Origin: Limoniibacter endophyticus
GTDB taxonomy: Bacteria > Pseudomonadota > Alphaproteobacteria > Rhizobiales > Rhizobiaceae
Assembly: GCF_014652835.1 (NCBI RefSeq)
Contig: NZ_BMZO01000005.1
Location: 177,535-241,534 of the forward strand
Direction of reading: 5' to 3'
DNA: 64,000 bases
Positions 17,830-26,182 of the stretch are shown one piece after another. Position numbers and translations under genes: made by a program. Every line of letters begins with the position of its first letter. Within the stretch, counting starts at the first letter, position 1. The notes beneath the pieces are model-generated. The model saw only the letters and a list, made by a program, of their open reading frames with translations, ran no database searches and was not told the DNA's origin.

Positions 17830-18744
17830 ATGGATCCCCTTAGCGACGTCATCGCGCTGCTCCGGCCAAGCACAGCGATTGCCAAGCCCATCACCGGTCG
17901 GGGTCGCTGGGGTGTGCGGTATGCTGCACATAATGCGCCTGGTTTCACGATCATTCTGAAGGGCGAGTGCTGGATTGCGTTCGACAGCCAAGAGCCAACG
18001 AAGCTGCAAAAGGGGGACTTTGTTCTTTTGCCGTCATCGCCGCCATTCACCTTGAGCAGCCATCGAGGCATCGAATGTGAACCGCGCGATCCCTTGGACA
18101 CTCCGGTTCGACATGGCGAGCAAGATGGCGAAGCCGATTTCGAGTCGCTTGGCGGCACATTTCGTGTTGAGCAGGTCAATGCGCCTCTGCTCCTTTCGCT
18201 GCTACCGCATGTCAACCACATACCGGCGTCGGAGGGTCGTACGGGGAAGCTCAGCGGCGTAATCGAACTGATCATGAACGAATGCGAAGGCGACGAGCCC
18301 GGCAAGGAAATGATCTTACAGCGCATGCTCGAGGTGCTTCTTATCGAAGCCCTTCGCTGGCGTGGCATGGCGCCTGACGACGTTCGTGCCGGCCTTCTCA
18401 AGGGTATGCAAGATCCCAGCCTGGCGCGCGTCCTTCGCGCGATGCACGCAGACGTACGCGCCGGCTGGACCGTCGCGGGTCTTGCAAAAATCGCCGGGCT
18501 CTCCCGCTCGGCTTTCGCTGCGCGCTTCAGCGAGGTCCTCGACTGCGGTCCAATAGAATATCTGGCTCGCTGGCGGATGGCCTTGGCGAAGGACGCCCTT
18601 ATCCGCGGCGCGAAAACGCTCGACAGGATCGCCGACGAAATCGGCTACGAATCCGCGAGCGCATTCAGCACAGCATTCCGAAAGCGGCTGGGCTGCTCGC
18701 CTGGAAGGTTTGCCCGAAGCGGCGCCGTCGCTGAGGCTCCTTAG
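17830..18744 (+). CDS. AraC-family transcriptional regulator with cupin domain
   Basis: A 304-residue regulator. The N-terminal cupin_6-type sensor domain (about 20-190: YAAHNAPGFTIILKGECWIAF, KGDFVLLPSSPPF) is followed by the double-HTH AraC DNA-binding domain (about 205-300). The latter carries WTVAGLAKIAGLSRSAFAARF and RIADEIGYESASAFSTAFRK, then GCSPGRFAR. Members activate or repress a neighbouring oxidoreductase in response to a small molecule. The next gene, 198 bp downstream on the same strand, encodes an SDR oxidoreductase, which is the usual pairing and the probable target. The inducer is unknown. Confidence 0.92.
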   Translation: MDPLSDVIALLRPSTAIAKPITGRGRWGVRYAAHNAPGFTIILKGECWIAFDSQEPTKLQKGDFVLLPSSPPFTLSSHRGIECEPRDPLDTPVRHGEQDGEADFESLGGTFRVEQVNAPLLLSLLPHVNHIPASEGRTGKLSGVIELIMNECEGDEPGKEMILQRMLEVLLIEALRWRGMAPDDVRAGLLKGMQDPSLARVLRAMHADVRAGWTVAGLAKIAGLSRSAFAARFSEVLDCGPIEYLARWRMALAKDALIRGAKTLDRIADEIGYESASAFSTAFRKRLGCSPGRFARSGAVAEAP

Positions 18745-18942
18745 CTAGCCCCGGGATTGAGCCTCTGGATCGCGGCTGCACGCCGCTGGGCCACGTCGTC
18801 ATTGACCTGCCATCGCGGTCGCAGCGATGAACCAGTCATCGAAGTGCTTCTGGACAGTCGGACAACAATAACGGACTTCTAATTATGGTCCGTCCAATTG
18901 GTTGGGCTTATCAATGGCCATCGCAACCAGATGGAGATTCCA

Positions 18943-19686
18943 ATGCAAACGATCCTGATTACCGGCACCTCCTCGGGCTACGGCCTTGAGACTGCTCGTC
19001 ACTTCCTGGCCAATGGCTGGAACGTCGTCGCCGCCATGCGGACACCGAACCTCGAGCTTCTGCCGCGCTCGGAGCACCTGCGCATCCTGCCGCTGGACGT
19101 TACGAGCGATGAAAGCATCGCCGCCGCCGTCGACGCCGCTGGGCCGATCGATGTTCTCGTGAACAATGCGGGCATCGGTGTCGTCGGTGCCTTTGAAGCG
19201 ACCCCGATGTCGCACATCCGCAAGGTTTTCGACACGAACACCTTGGGCGTTATGGCAATGGTGCAGGCCGTAATTCCGCAGATGCGGGAGCGTCGCTCCG
19301 GTGCCATCATCAATGTTACTTCCAGCGTCACCCTGGCCGCGATGCCGTTGGCAGCTGCCTACACGGGGAGCAAGCAGGCCATCGAAGGCTTCACCGGCTC
19401 GCTGGCTCATGAACTTGCAAACTTCGGCATCCGTGCGAAGCTCGTCGAGCCCGGCTATGCTCCGACGACGCGCTTCGCGCAGAACACTTCGGTTCGCGTC
19501 GAAGATCTGATCCCGGCGGCCTATGCTGACTTCGCTAGGCCTATTTTCGCGGCATTCGCTCAGCCAGCGCTGTCTACGAAAGAAACCGATGTTGCCGAGG
19601 CGGTCTGGGCTGCGGTGCACGACACGTCTGGCCAGCTCCGCTTTCCCGCTGGCTCGGATGCGGTTGCGCTGGTCAACGCCGCCTAG
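18943..19686 (+). CDS. Short-chain dehydrogenase/reductase
   Basis: A 247-residue classical SDR that reduces or oxidises a carbonyl/alcohol with NAD(P)H. Visible motifs are the Rossmann TGTSSGYG cofactor loop (about residues 7-14), NNAGIG, INVTSSVT (catalytic serine) and AYTGSKQAIEGFTGSLAHEL (catalytic YxxxK). ATG at 18943 with GGAG 7-8 nt upstream is preferred to an in-frame TTG at 18898. It follows the AraC regulator and is probably controlled by it. The substrate cannot be told from sequence. Confidence 0.9.
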   Translation: MQTILITGTSSGYGLETARHFLANGWNVVAAMRTPNLELLPRSEHLRILPLDVTSDESIAAAVDAAGPIDVLVNNAGIGVVGAFEATPMSHIRKVFDTNTLGVMAMVQAVIPQMRERRSGAIINVTSSVTLAAMPLAAAYTGSKQAIEGFTGSLAHELANFGIRAKLVEPGYAPTTRFAQNTSVRVEDLIPAAYADFARPIFAAFAQPALSTKETDVAEAVWAAVHDTSGQLRFPAGSDAVALVNAA

Positions 19687-19945
19687 AGCCGCCAGCCCGC
19701 GCTGATAGAGCGCCCCACAGCTCGGCGCGGGCACCAATCAGGCGGTAAAAGGCCATCCCAAGCCTTGCCGTCCGTTGGAACTGGCCGAACTGCGAGCTAT
19801 CGCCGAACCTCTTCAAGCTGCCGCACAATGCCTAATCGTTTCTTCGCGCTCTGTCTCGGTGGGAGCGGGAAGTAGTCGCGGCACGCACTGGTTCACCAGG
19901 TGGCGCCCCGGGGACGCTGCAAATGATCTTCGCGGTGGGCCGACT

Positions 19946-22732
19946 TCATGCGCGCCTGCGTTGCTGCGTCCTTGACTGCGCCGGCCATTCTTCACTGTGT
20001 TTGCAATCGGGAAACTGGTTGCACCCGCTGAACACCGTGCCGTTCCTGTTGCGCTTCTCGACCATCTGCCCGACCAGACACTTGGGGCATTGGCGCAGCG
20101 CTGCGCCTCCGATCGTCTCAAAGCGGATCTCGTCGCCCGCGATCTCGCACAGCTCCCGAATATAGCGCGACGGTTGCCGGCCATTGGTGATGAGATACGC
20201 GCCCCGGCTAGCACGCGTCAGCGCAACGTAGAACAGACGTCGTTCTTCCGCATATGCGTAAGTCTCAGGGCGCGGAATAACCAGATTGAGCAGTTCATCA
20301 TCCTCGATGCGGCTCGGCACGCCGTAATCGCCCTCGCTAACGTCGAGCAAAACCGTGTAGTCCGCCTCGAGCCCCTTGGCCCGGTGAAAGGACATCCCCG
20401 AAACCGCGATATGGGCAAAGACGGGCGGACGTCCTGCGAACGGGTCGAGCAGATTGTACCGCCATAAGACCAGAACCTTGAGTTTGGCGTTCGGCTCCTG
20501 GCGCCACTGGGCGGCCATGCCGCCCAAAGCCGTGTCGAGCCGATCGAGTAGGCGATGGCAAGCCAGAGCAAAATCAGGTCTGCCGCGCTCGTCATCGATA
20601 GGAATGACCCGGATCGAGCGCGCGATGGCGGGCCGCGCCGAGCGGACCGCCTTGACGATTTGTTCCGGATTGCGCTGGACGAATTTTGCGGCCGTCTCGG
20701 CGATCAGCTGATTGCAGCGATAGGTCTGTTCCAGCCGCCCCTGCCAGCTTGCTCCGAAATTGGCCTCGAACTGGGTAAAGATCGTGATGTCCGATCCGGC
20801 AAAGCGGTAGATCGACTGCCAATCATCGCCGACAGCGAATATCTTGCTGAACGCCTTCTGCTGCTTGAGCGCCTTGATGAGATTGGCGCGCGGCTCGGAG
20901 ATATCCTGGAACTCGTCGACAAGGATCAGCGAATAAGGGCTTTGATAGCGGCCGGTTTCGACGAGCCGTACCGCGTCGGCGATCATGGAATCGAAATCGA
21001 TCCGATCGGTCTCTTCCAGACGGCGGGAATAGCCTTGCGCGATCGACCAGACGACCCGAGCATAGAGCTTTGCCCGCTCCTTGTCGTGCAGGGTTTTGGC
21101 GCGTTCGAGCAGCATATCGAGCGTCAAATGGCTGGCGCGAATGTGCTTGATGCAGATCGATATGAGCTTGTGATAATGCTTGATCACCACCGGCTCGAGC
21201 GCCTTGGTGATCTCGGCATAGTCCCTGCGCTCCAATGGCACGGCGCGCTGCGCCAACTCGGCTTCGAGCGTGCTCAAAAGCGTTTCGCTACTGGCCTGGG
21301 CTGACGTCGTTTCGAAGAAGTCGATACCTTTGCGGCGATAGGCCTGCCGCTTGCTTTCGGCATGCACGGCATAGTCGGCAAACGGCGAGGTCCCATCGTG
21401 GTTGAGCGCGAAGTGCTCATGCACCGTGTCAGCCTGCGGATAATAGAAGTCGGGATGGAGGTGGCGCAGTGTGCCATCATCGTCTTCGACTGCGATCTGC
21501 CGCTCGTATTCGAAGGCAACCGAATGCAGCCACAGCCAATTGACGATCTTCTGCTCCTGCAGGGACTTGACGATAGTGCCGGCAAGCGAACCGATCGTGG
21601 CAGAGCCCTTCCTGAGGCGATCGGTGACATAGCGATTATAGTTGGTTTCGGTGTCGAAGGCCTCGACCGGAATGTCGGCCTTGGGATGCACCACCAGCAG
21701 ATCGCTCCACATCCGCGCGAACTCCGGATCGCTCTCGACCAAGGCCTGGATGATATCTTCGATAACCTTGGTTTCGCCGGCAGGGTGCTCCACCCAATTT
21801 GCCAGCTGGGGCGGCCGCCCCTCGACTTTCTCGATTATGCCGCGTCCCAGCGCATGAAACGTCGTGACGCGGCAAGCCAGCTCGCTTTCCTCGACCTGCA
21901 GCTGCCGGGCGATCCGAGTTTTCAATTCGTCGGCAGCACTCTTGTTGAAAGCCAGAAGCAGGATCTCCTCAGGCCGGTAGAGCTGCTTTTCCAGGACATA
22001 GGCAACCTTGCCGACCATGGTTGCGGACTTGCCCGAGCCCGCCGAGGCGACCAGCAAATTGTTGTCCTCGAGGCGAATGCAGGCTTCGCGTTGCTGATCG
22101 GACAGGGAACGCCCGTCGAGATCGTCGAAGAAGTCCTGGAATTTTTGCAGCTCCGCGGTGACGAATGTTTCATTATAGGCTTGGCGAACGCCCGGATCCG
22201 TCAGGAAGATGAACGAAGGCGGCAGAGACGCCTTGAGCCTGGCCGGCATCAACTGTGAATTCAGGAGCGGATGCGCGAGGGCGGCCGCCGCATCGCCTGG
22301 CACGCTGGCAATCGCCCGGCCAAGATCGGCCTGAGCGAGATACTGCTTGCTGCCTTCGGTGATTTTCCGAAGCCGAGCATCGACATCGTGCAAGCGGCCC
22401 GTTTCGGCGCCAATCAGGCCGAAGAGATGGGTATTGATGAAGGCGTGAAGGTCGGCGACCAATTGCGCGGCTGCTTCACCCGTCAGGCCGGACAGACCAT
22501 CCGTTCTGCCGCGAGAGCGGATCTCAACGCTGTGCCACAGCAGAGCCTTGCTGGCCGAAATCGATACGATATCGAGGCAGACAAGCTCGACATCACCGTC
22601 CTGGCGCAGCCGGATGCGCCCGGATGATTTCGGATCCAGGGTCAGCTTCCATTTTCCGGAAGCAAACAACCGTGCAAGAAAGCCGGGGCGGTATGTCTGC
22701 GCTCGGCTGGATAACAATTTGCTCAATGCCAC
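19946..22732 (-). CDS. helD: UvrD-family DNA helicase IV-like protein with zinc finger
   Basis: A 928-residue SF1A helicase of the HelD (helicase IV) type. SDQQREACI (Q motif) precedes ASAGSGKSA (Walker A, near residue 224). Further motifs are LLLAFNKSAADEL, LVDEFQDIS (motif II), AVGDDWQSIYRFAG (motif III), QTYRCNQLI, HRAKGLEADYTVL and LFYVALTRA (motif VI). E. coli HelD is shorter (684 residues). This protein adds a C-terminal topoisomerase-type zinc finger (CPKCLVGQMV...CNQFPDCKH). It probably unwinds DNA 3'-5' in recombination or defence. A GTG start is used because no better in-frame ATG is evident, so the first residues are uncertain. Confidence 0.88.
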   Translation of the reverse strand: MALSKLLSSRAQTYRPGFLARLFASGKWKLTLDPKSSGRIRLRQDGDVELVCLDIVSISASKALLWHSVEIRSRGRTDGLSGLTGEAAAQLVADLHAFINTHLFGLIGAETGRLHDVDARLRKITEGSKQYLAQADLGRAIASVPGDAAAALAHPLLNSQLMPARLKASLPPSFIFLTDPGVRQAYNETFVTAELQKFQDFFDDLDGRSLSDQQREACIRLEDNNLLVASAGSGKSATMVGKVAYVLEKQLYRPEEILLLAFNKSAADELKTRIARQLQVEESELACRVTTFHALGRGIIEKVEGRPPQLANWVEHPAGETKVIEDIIQALVESDPEFARMWSDLLVVHPKADIPVEAFDTETNYNRYVTDRLRKGSATIGSLAGTIVKSLQEQKIVNWLWLHSVAFEYERQIAVEDDDGTLRHLHPDFYYPQADTVHEHFALNHDGTSPFADYAVHAESKRQAYRRKGIDFFETTSAQASSETLLSTLEAELAQRAVPLERRDYAEITKALEPVVIKHYHKLISICIKHIRASHLTLDMLLERAKTLHDKERAKLYARVVWSIAQGYSRRLEETDRIDFDSMIADAVRLVETGRYQSPYSLILVDEFQDISEPRANLIKALKQQKAFSKIFAVGDDWQSIYRFAGSDITIFTQFEANFGASWQGRLEQTYRCNQLIAETAAKFVQRNPEQIVKAVRSARPAIARSIRVIPIDDERGRPDFALACHRLLDRLDTALGGMAAQWRQEPNAKLKVLVLWRYNLLDPFAGRPPVFAHIAVSGMSFHRAKGLEADYTVLLDVSEGDYGVPSRIEDDELLNLVIPRPETYAYAEERRLFYVALTRASRGAYLITNGRQPSRYIRELCEIAGDEIRFETIGGAALRQCPKCLVGQMVEKRNRNGTVFSGCNQFPDCKHSEEWPAQSRTQQRRRA

Positions 22733-22863
22733 ATTCGATATGCCCGAACATCCTGATTCAAATGTCTGATTATCAGCAACTTGTTGAGATGTTCCAAACC
22801 GGTGGCCGGCAGATTTCTGAATGAACGATCATGAGCGCCGCTGCGCAGGCGACACTTTGGCTG

Positions 22864-23064
22864 CTAATCGATGCGGCGCACGCGCACTGCCTTGGGCATG
22901 CCCTCGACATGCATATACCGGCCCTCGATCACCACACGCGGCCGGTACTTGTTCTGATAGCGATAATAGTACTGATCCTGGCGCCAGACCGTCCCATTGG
23001 CGAGTTTGACAATGGTATCGCCGCTCCAGCCCGTCCAGGCTCCTGCAGTGCGTGTCTGCACCAT
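22864..23064 (-). CDS. Small WxGDTIVxL protein, copy 2
   Basis: A 66-residue all-beta-looking protein with WTGWSGDTIVKLANGTVWRQ, then YYYRYQNKYRPRVVI, YMHVEGM and a VRVRRID end. It is clearly paralogous to the gene just upstream at 23072-23269, with the same motif order. The ATG follows CTAGGAGAACA; this Shine-Dalgarno overlaps the stop codon of copy 1, so the two are translated together. It is third in an operon behind the DUF1883-TIR gene. Function unknown; it may be a ligand-binding SH3-like barrel, partner or immunity factor for the TIR protein (inference). Confidence 0.75.
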   Translation of the reverse strand: MVQTRTAGAWTGWSGDTIVKLANGTVWRQDQYYYRYQNKYRPRVVIEGRYMHVEGMPKAVRVRRID

Positions 23065-23071
23065 TGTTCTC

Positions 23072-23269
23072 CTAGTCGATCCGGCGGACGCGGATGCCGC
23101 GGCTCATGCCCTCGACATGCATGACGTTGCCGGACAGGGTCACCGAGGGGCGGTAGGCGTAGCGATACTCATAATGATACTCCTCCTGGCGCCACACCGA
23201 ACCGTCGGTCAGCCGGACGATGGTGTCGCCGTCCCAGCCGCTCCATTCATCCTCAATCTGCTTTCTCAT
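23072..23269 (-). CDS. Small WxGDTIVxL protein, copy 1
   Basis: A 65-residue protein with WSGWDGDTIVRLTDGSVWRQ, EYHYEYRYAYRPSVTL, MHVEGM and a terminal IRVRRID. It is a tandem duplicate of the next gene downstream. The ATG at 23269 has AGGAGAG 5 nt upstream and starts 25 nt after the TIR gene stop; a longer frame running back into the TIR gene is not needed. I recall similar unnamed small proteins in many bacteria but no assigned function. The aromatic/tyrosine-rich strands suggest a compact beta fold. Confidence 0.75.
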   Translation of the reverse strand: MRKQIEDEWSGWDGDTIVRLTDGSVWRQEEYHYEYRYAYRPSVTLSGNVMHVEGMSRGIRVRRID

Positions 23270-23294
23270 CTGGTCTCTCCTGGCGCCTCTGGCG

Positions 23295-24095
23295 TCACGC
23301 TGCGTTCGGCAAGCGCACGACGTCCGCGATCTCCGCGGCAATCTCTTCGACGGTGTGGGTGGCGGTGCTACGCGCCAGTCGATCAGCGAGCGAAGCCGAG
23401 TAGCCGATCACCTCGCGTTTGGAGACGTTGTGCCAGATCGGCAGCAGGATCTGCTCACCCGACACGGCGCGGGTCACGAGCCCGTCGAGCTCGTATTCGG
23501 GCCAGCCTTTGCCAAAGAACGCCTGCGACAGCACAACCACGCCGAAACGGCTGCTTCCCAGCCCCCGGTCGATTTTGCGCCGAAGGCTGTCGCCGATCCG
23601 CAATTCGAACTCGTCGTACCAGACCGACAATCCTGCTTCGCGCAGTGCATTCGCCAGGGGTCGCACGACTTCATCCTTGTCCTCCGATGCGTGGGAGATG
23701 AAAACGTCGAACACTCGGCCATCGGGCGCCTCGGGGGGCGGCGCGAGATCATCCTCGGCGTCGCGGACGAGTGTGGGGATGCTACGCAGCGGTGCCTCGT
23801 TGATTGTGGGCAGAGGGTGGAACGCTTCCCCTGGGATCACCTGAACACCGGACCGCACCGATCCGCGAAGCCCCTGCATGTCGACGGCGACATGCCAGGT
23901 GCCGGAATGCGGCACCGGCAGCCGCACCGGAGAACGTTTGGCAAGTCCGCCGACGTAGCGATGCTGGCGCCCGGACTTGTAGCTGCTGAAATTCGAGCCA
24001 TCCATGAGGCGGACGTTGGCCGCACTGCCGCTGAGCGTCACCACGACGACACTGCCCCGTTCGACGTGCCCCAGATTGTAATGCGTGAAATTCAT
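23295..24095 (-). CDS. DUF1883-TIR domain protein
   Basis: A 266-residue two-domain protein. Residues 1-90 form a DUF1883 domain (MNFTHYNLGHVERGSVVVV, SGTWHVAVDMQGL). After a proline-rich linker, residues ~128-240 are a bacterial TIR domain: VFDVFISHASEDK, LREAGLSVWYDEFEL, VVVLSQAFF and GWPEYELDGL, whose glutamate is the likely NADase residue. Bacterial TIR domains cleave NAD to kill infected cells or to make signals. The ATG at 24095 begins the DUF1883 domain itself. The two small paralogous proteins follow in the same operon. Anti-phage action is inferred from domain and island context. Confidence 0.85.
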   Translation of the reverse strand: MNFTHYNLGHVERGSVVVVTLSGSAANVRLMDGSNFSSYKSGRQHRYVGGLAKRSPVRLPVPHSGTWHVAVDMQGLRGSVRSGVQVIPGEAFHPLPTINEAPLRSIPTLVRDAEDDLAPPPEAPDGRVFDVFISHASEDKDEVVRPLANALREAGLSVWYDEFELRIGDSLRRKIDRGLGSSRFGVVVLSQAFFGKGWPEYELDGLVTRAVSGEQILLPIWHNVSKREVIGYSASLADRLARSTATHTVEEIAAEIADVVRLPNAA

Positions 24096-24262
24096 CGAGC
24101 TCTCCCGATCGCGGTGTCCAGCAGTCCGAAGTGCAGGTTGCGCGGGCGGGCGAGCCACTCGAATCACCTGTCCTTCAACAGGAGCAGGTTCGCACACGAG
24201 GGCGTCAAAACATGTCACCCATGGGCTGTTTGGGCGAGCCGCCGATACGGCCGCTCCGCCGC

Positions 24263-25186
24263 CTATATGGTGGGAATGCCAGTGCCCTGGAGAACCCGGT
24301 TTAAGTCATCGAGGCATCGCTGCCGTAGCTCTTCAAGATAACGGGCAAGGGCTGGCTCTCGAATGTCTAGGTAGGTGCCGACTGTCCGGATCGTTTTGTC
24401 CTTGAGTCCTTGCTCAAGATGAGTCCGCAAGATCTTCAGATTCTTATCAACCTCGCCGAGACTCGCACGTGCGTCACTATCATCCAATTCATGGTAACCG
24501 CCGATCGCCTTGCGAATGACATGTCTGCTTTCGCGATCGACCAGCTCGCCGGTGCGGAGAGCCTTTTGCGTATCCTTCAACGCTTGAAAGAAGTCGCTCG
24601 GCGTTTCGCAGTGAAGCGGCACTTCGAACGCAGGGCGGGCGAACGCCATGGCAATGGTGCGCAAGATAATCTCGTCGAGATCCTTCGGCGCGCAGACCTG
24701 GATCACGTCCCGATAATATTTGCGTTGAAGGTTGGGATAGCTGTTGAGATGGGAAATGCACTCATCCCACGTCCAGACGATAGCGATCCTGTCACGGCCG
24801 GCCTGTTGCCACTCGTCGTTTAATTCTTCCACCCACTCTTGAACCTTTGTGTCCCGGCGCGCGGTGGTAGCAAGGATCCAGAGTTTGAGGTCGTGTTTGA
24901 AGGCCAGCGCCTTCTTCGCTTCTGCGCGAAGAAAGGCGCGCGTGATGGGCCCGCCCGGATAGGGATTGTTATGCTCGTCAAGGTCGGAAAGTCGCTTGCA
25001 CTGAATCCCGATCCTGCCGTGCCGCGCCGACTGCCCGAATACATCAATCCCGTTCTGTGCCTGCCCCGGGCGGCCCACTTGCTGGGCATTCGGGACATCA
25101 TAGACCTCGCCAAGCAACTCGACGCAAAGCTCCTCGAATTGCTGCCAGTAGAGAGGTGGTTGGAAATACTGCCAAACACTACTCAC
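24263..25186 (-). CDS. Mrr-like PD-(D/E)XK restriction endonuclease-like protein
   Basis: A 307-residue protein. The N-terminal ~120 residues match a restriction-endonuclease fold: FEELCVELLG (conserved glutamate), GRPGQAQNGIDVFG (catalytic aspartate) and GRIGIQCKR (QxK). WILATTARRDTKVQEWV follows. The C-terminal ~170 residues are helical and unassigned, possibly a sensor or oligomerisation part. Such Mrr_cat/effector nucleases cut DNA on detecting invaders. It lies 167 bp upstream of the DUF1883-TIR gene on the same strand and may be co-transcribed with it or stand alone. Catalytic residues look intact. Confidence 0.78.
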   Translation of the reverse strand: MSSVWQYFQPPLYWQQFEELCVELLGEVYDVPNAQQVGRPGQAQNGIDVFGQSARHGRIGIQCKRLSDLDEHNNPYPGGPITRAFLRAEAKKALAFKHDLKLWILATTARRDTKVQEWVEELNDEWQQAGRDRIAIVWTWDECISHLNSYPNLQRKYYRDVIQVCAPKDLDEIILRTIAMAFARPAFEVPLHCETPSDFFQALKDTQKALRTGELVDRESRHVIRKAIGGYHELDDSDARASLGEVDKNLKILRTHLEQGLKDKTIRTVGTYLDIREPALARYLEELRQRCLDDLNRVLQGTGIPTI

Positions 25187-25267
25187 GGATCATTCCCTCC
25201 CGATAAACCCCGTGACTAAAAAGGAAACGTCGCGTTTCCGTTCGCGCCGATGTGCCGCACTAGGCAT

Positions 25268-26182
25268 CTACGTGGTCAGCACCTCTTCAAGTTGCCGCAC
25301 CAGCGTGTCACGCTTATCGGCTTTCAAACCATCAAGGTTCTGTTGCCGCCATCGCACGGCTGGCAAATCGGCGGCGGACTCTAGGTCGAGCACCGCCCAG
25401 TCGGGTTCACCGCGCTCGAACGCCAACAGGAACTGGCGGTGCGCATCGGGCATCGCGCCGACAATGTCGGCGATCAATGCTTCACGCGCCGCAAGCAGAG
25501 TCTCAAGTTCGACCGGTTGCCGGGTCATGCCGACAAAACCGCGCGCGAATTCGGTGGCGATGTCCTTGCGCCGAACGGCCAATACCTCGGCCATGGGACG
25601 ATCATGGCTGATGAGATAGATGAGAAAGGCCCGGCGAAGGGCCTCGTCGATGCCTTCGTTCGCCAGTAGGTCGCGGACGTCGAACAGATCGCGCGGATGC
25701 TGCCTGTCGAGCGCGGCGACAATCTTGCCGGCATAAAGATCGGGGAAGGAGACGATCCGCATTTCGGCAAATCCGAATTCGTCTTCCACGCTGGGCGAGA
25801 CCGAGCGTATGGCGGGCTCGAACACGCAGCCACGCAGGACCGGCGTCACCTCAATCTTGATTTGCGCGCCATCGCCACGGACCACGAGCTTGGTGGTCAC
25901 GTTCTCGCGTGAGCGTGACGGAGCGACACGGGAGCCGCGGACTGTCTCGGTAATGCGCTCGGCGATACGCGCCATCGCCGCATCGATCGTTGCAAGCGAG
26001 GTCGCGCGATCCTGCACTGGCAGGTAGGTAAGGTCGATATCGACCGAGAGACGCGGCAGGTCGCGCACGAACAGATTGATCGCCGTGCCACCCTTCATCG
26101 CGAAGCACTCTTCAGCAGCCACCGAAGGCAGTGTGCGGATCAGTAGTGCGACCTGTTTTCGGTAAGTGTCCGCAAATGCCAT
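25268..26182 (-). CDS. abiEii: AbiEii-type nucleotidyltransferase toxin
   Basis: A 304-residue nucleotidyltransferase toxin of the AbiE type IV toxin-antitoxin system. The signature FAMKGGTAINLF (GG/S motif) precedes RLSVDIDLTYLP (the metal-binding DxD), and FPDLYAGKIVAALDRQHPRDLFDV follows. These are the conserved AbiEii motifs. AbiEii arrests growth during phage infection. Start: the ATG at 26182 overlaps the antitoxin TGA by one base (TGATG), the usual AbiE coupling. Confidence 0.93.
   Translation of the reverse strand: MAFADTYRKQVALLIRTLPSVAAEECFAMKGGTAINLFVRDLPRLSVDIDLTYLPVQDRATSLATIDAAMARIAERITETVRGSRVAPSRSRENVTTKLVVRGDGAQIKIEVTPVLRGCVFEPAIRSVSPSVEDEFGFAEMRIVSFPDLYAGKIVAALDRQHPRDLFDVRDLLANEGIDEALRRAFLIYLISHDRPMAEVLAVRRKDIATEFARGFVGMTRQPVELETLLAAREALIADIVGAMPDAHRQFLLAFERGEPDWAVLDLESAADLPAVRWRQQNLDGLKADKRDTLVRQLEEVLTT

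Noticed and set aside
23072-24095. A longer start for the first small protein, reaching back into the TIR gene
   Set aside because: The ATG at 23269 has a good AGGAGAG site and gives the same length as its duplicate.
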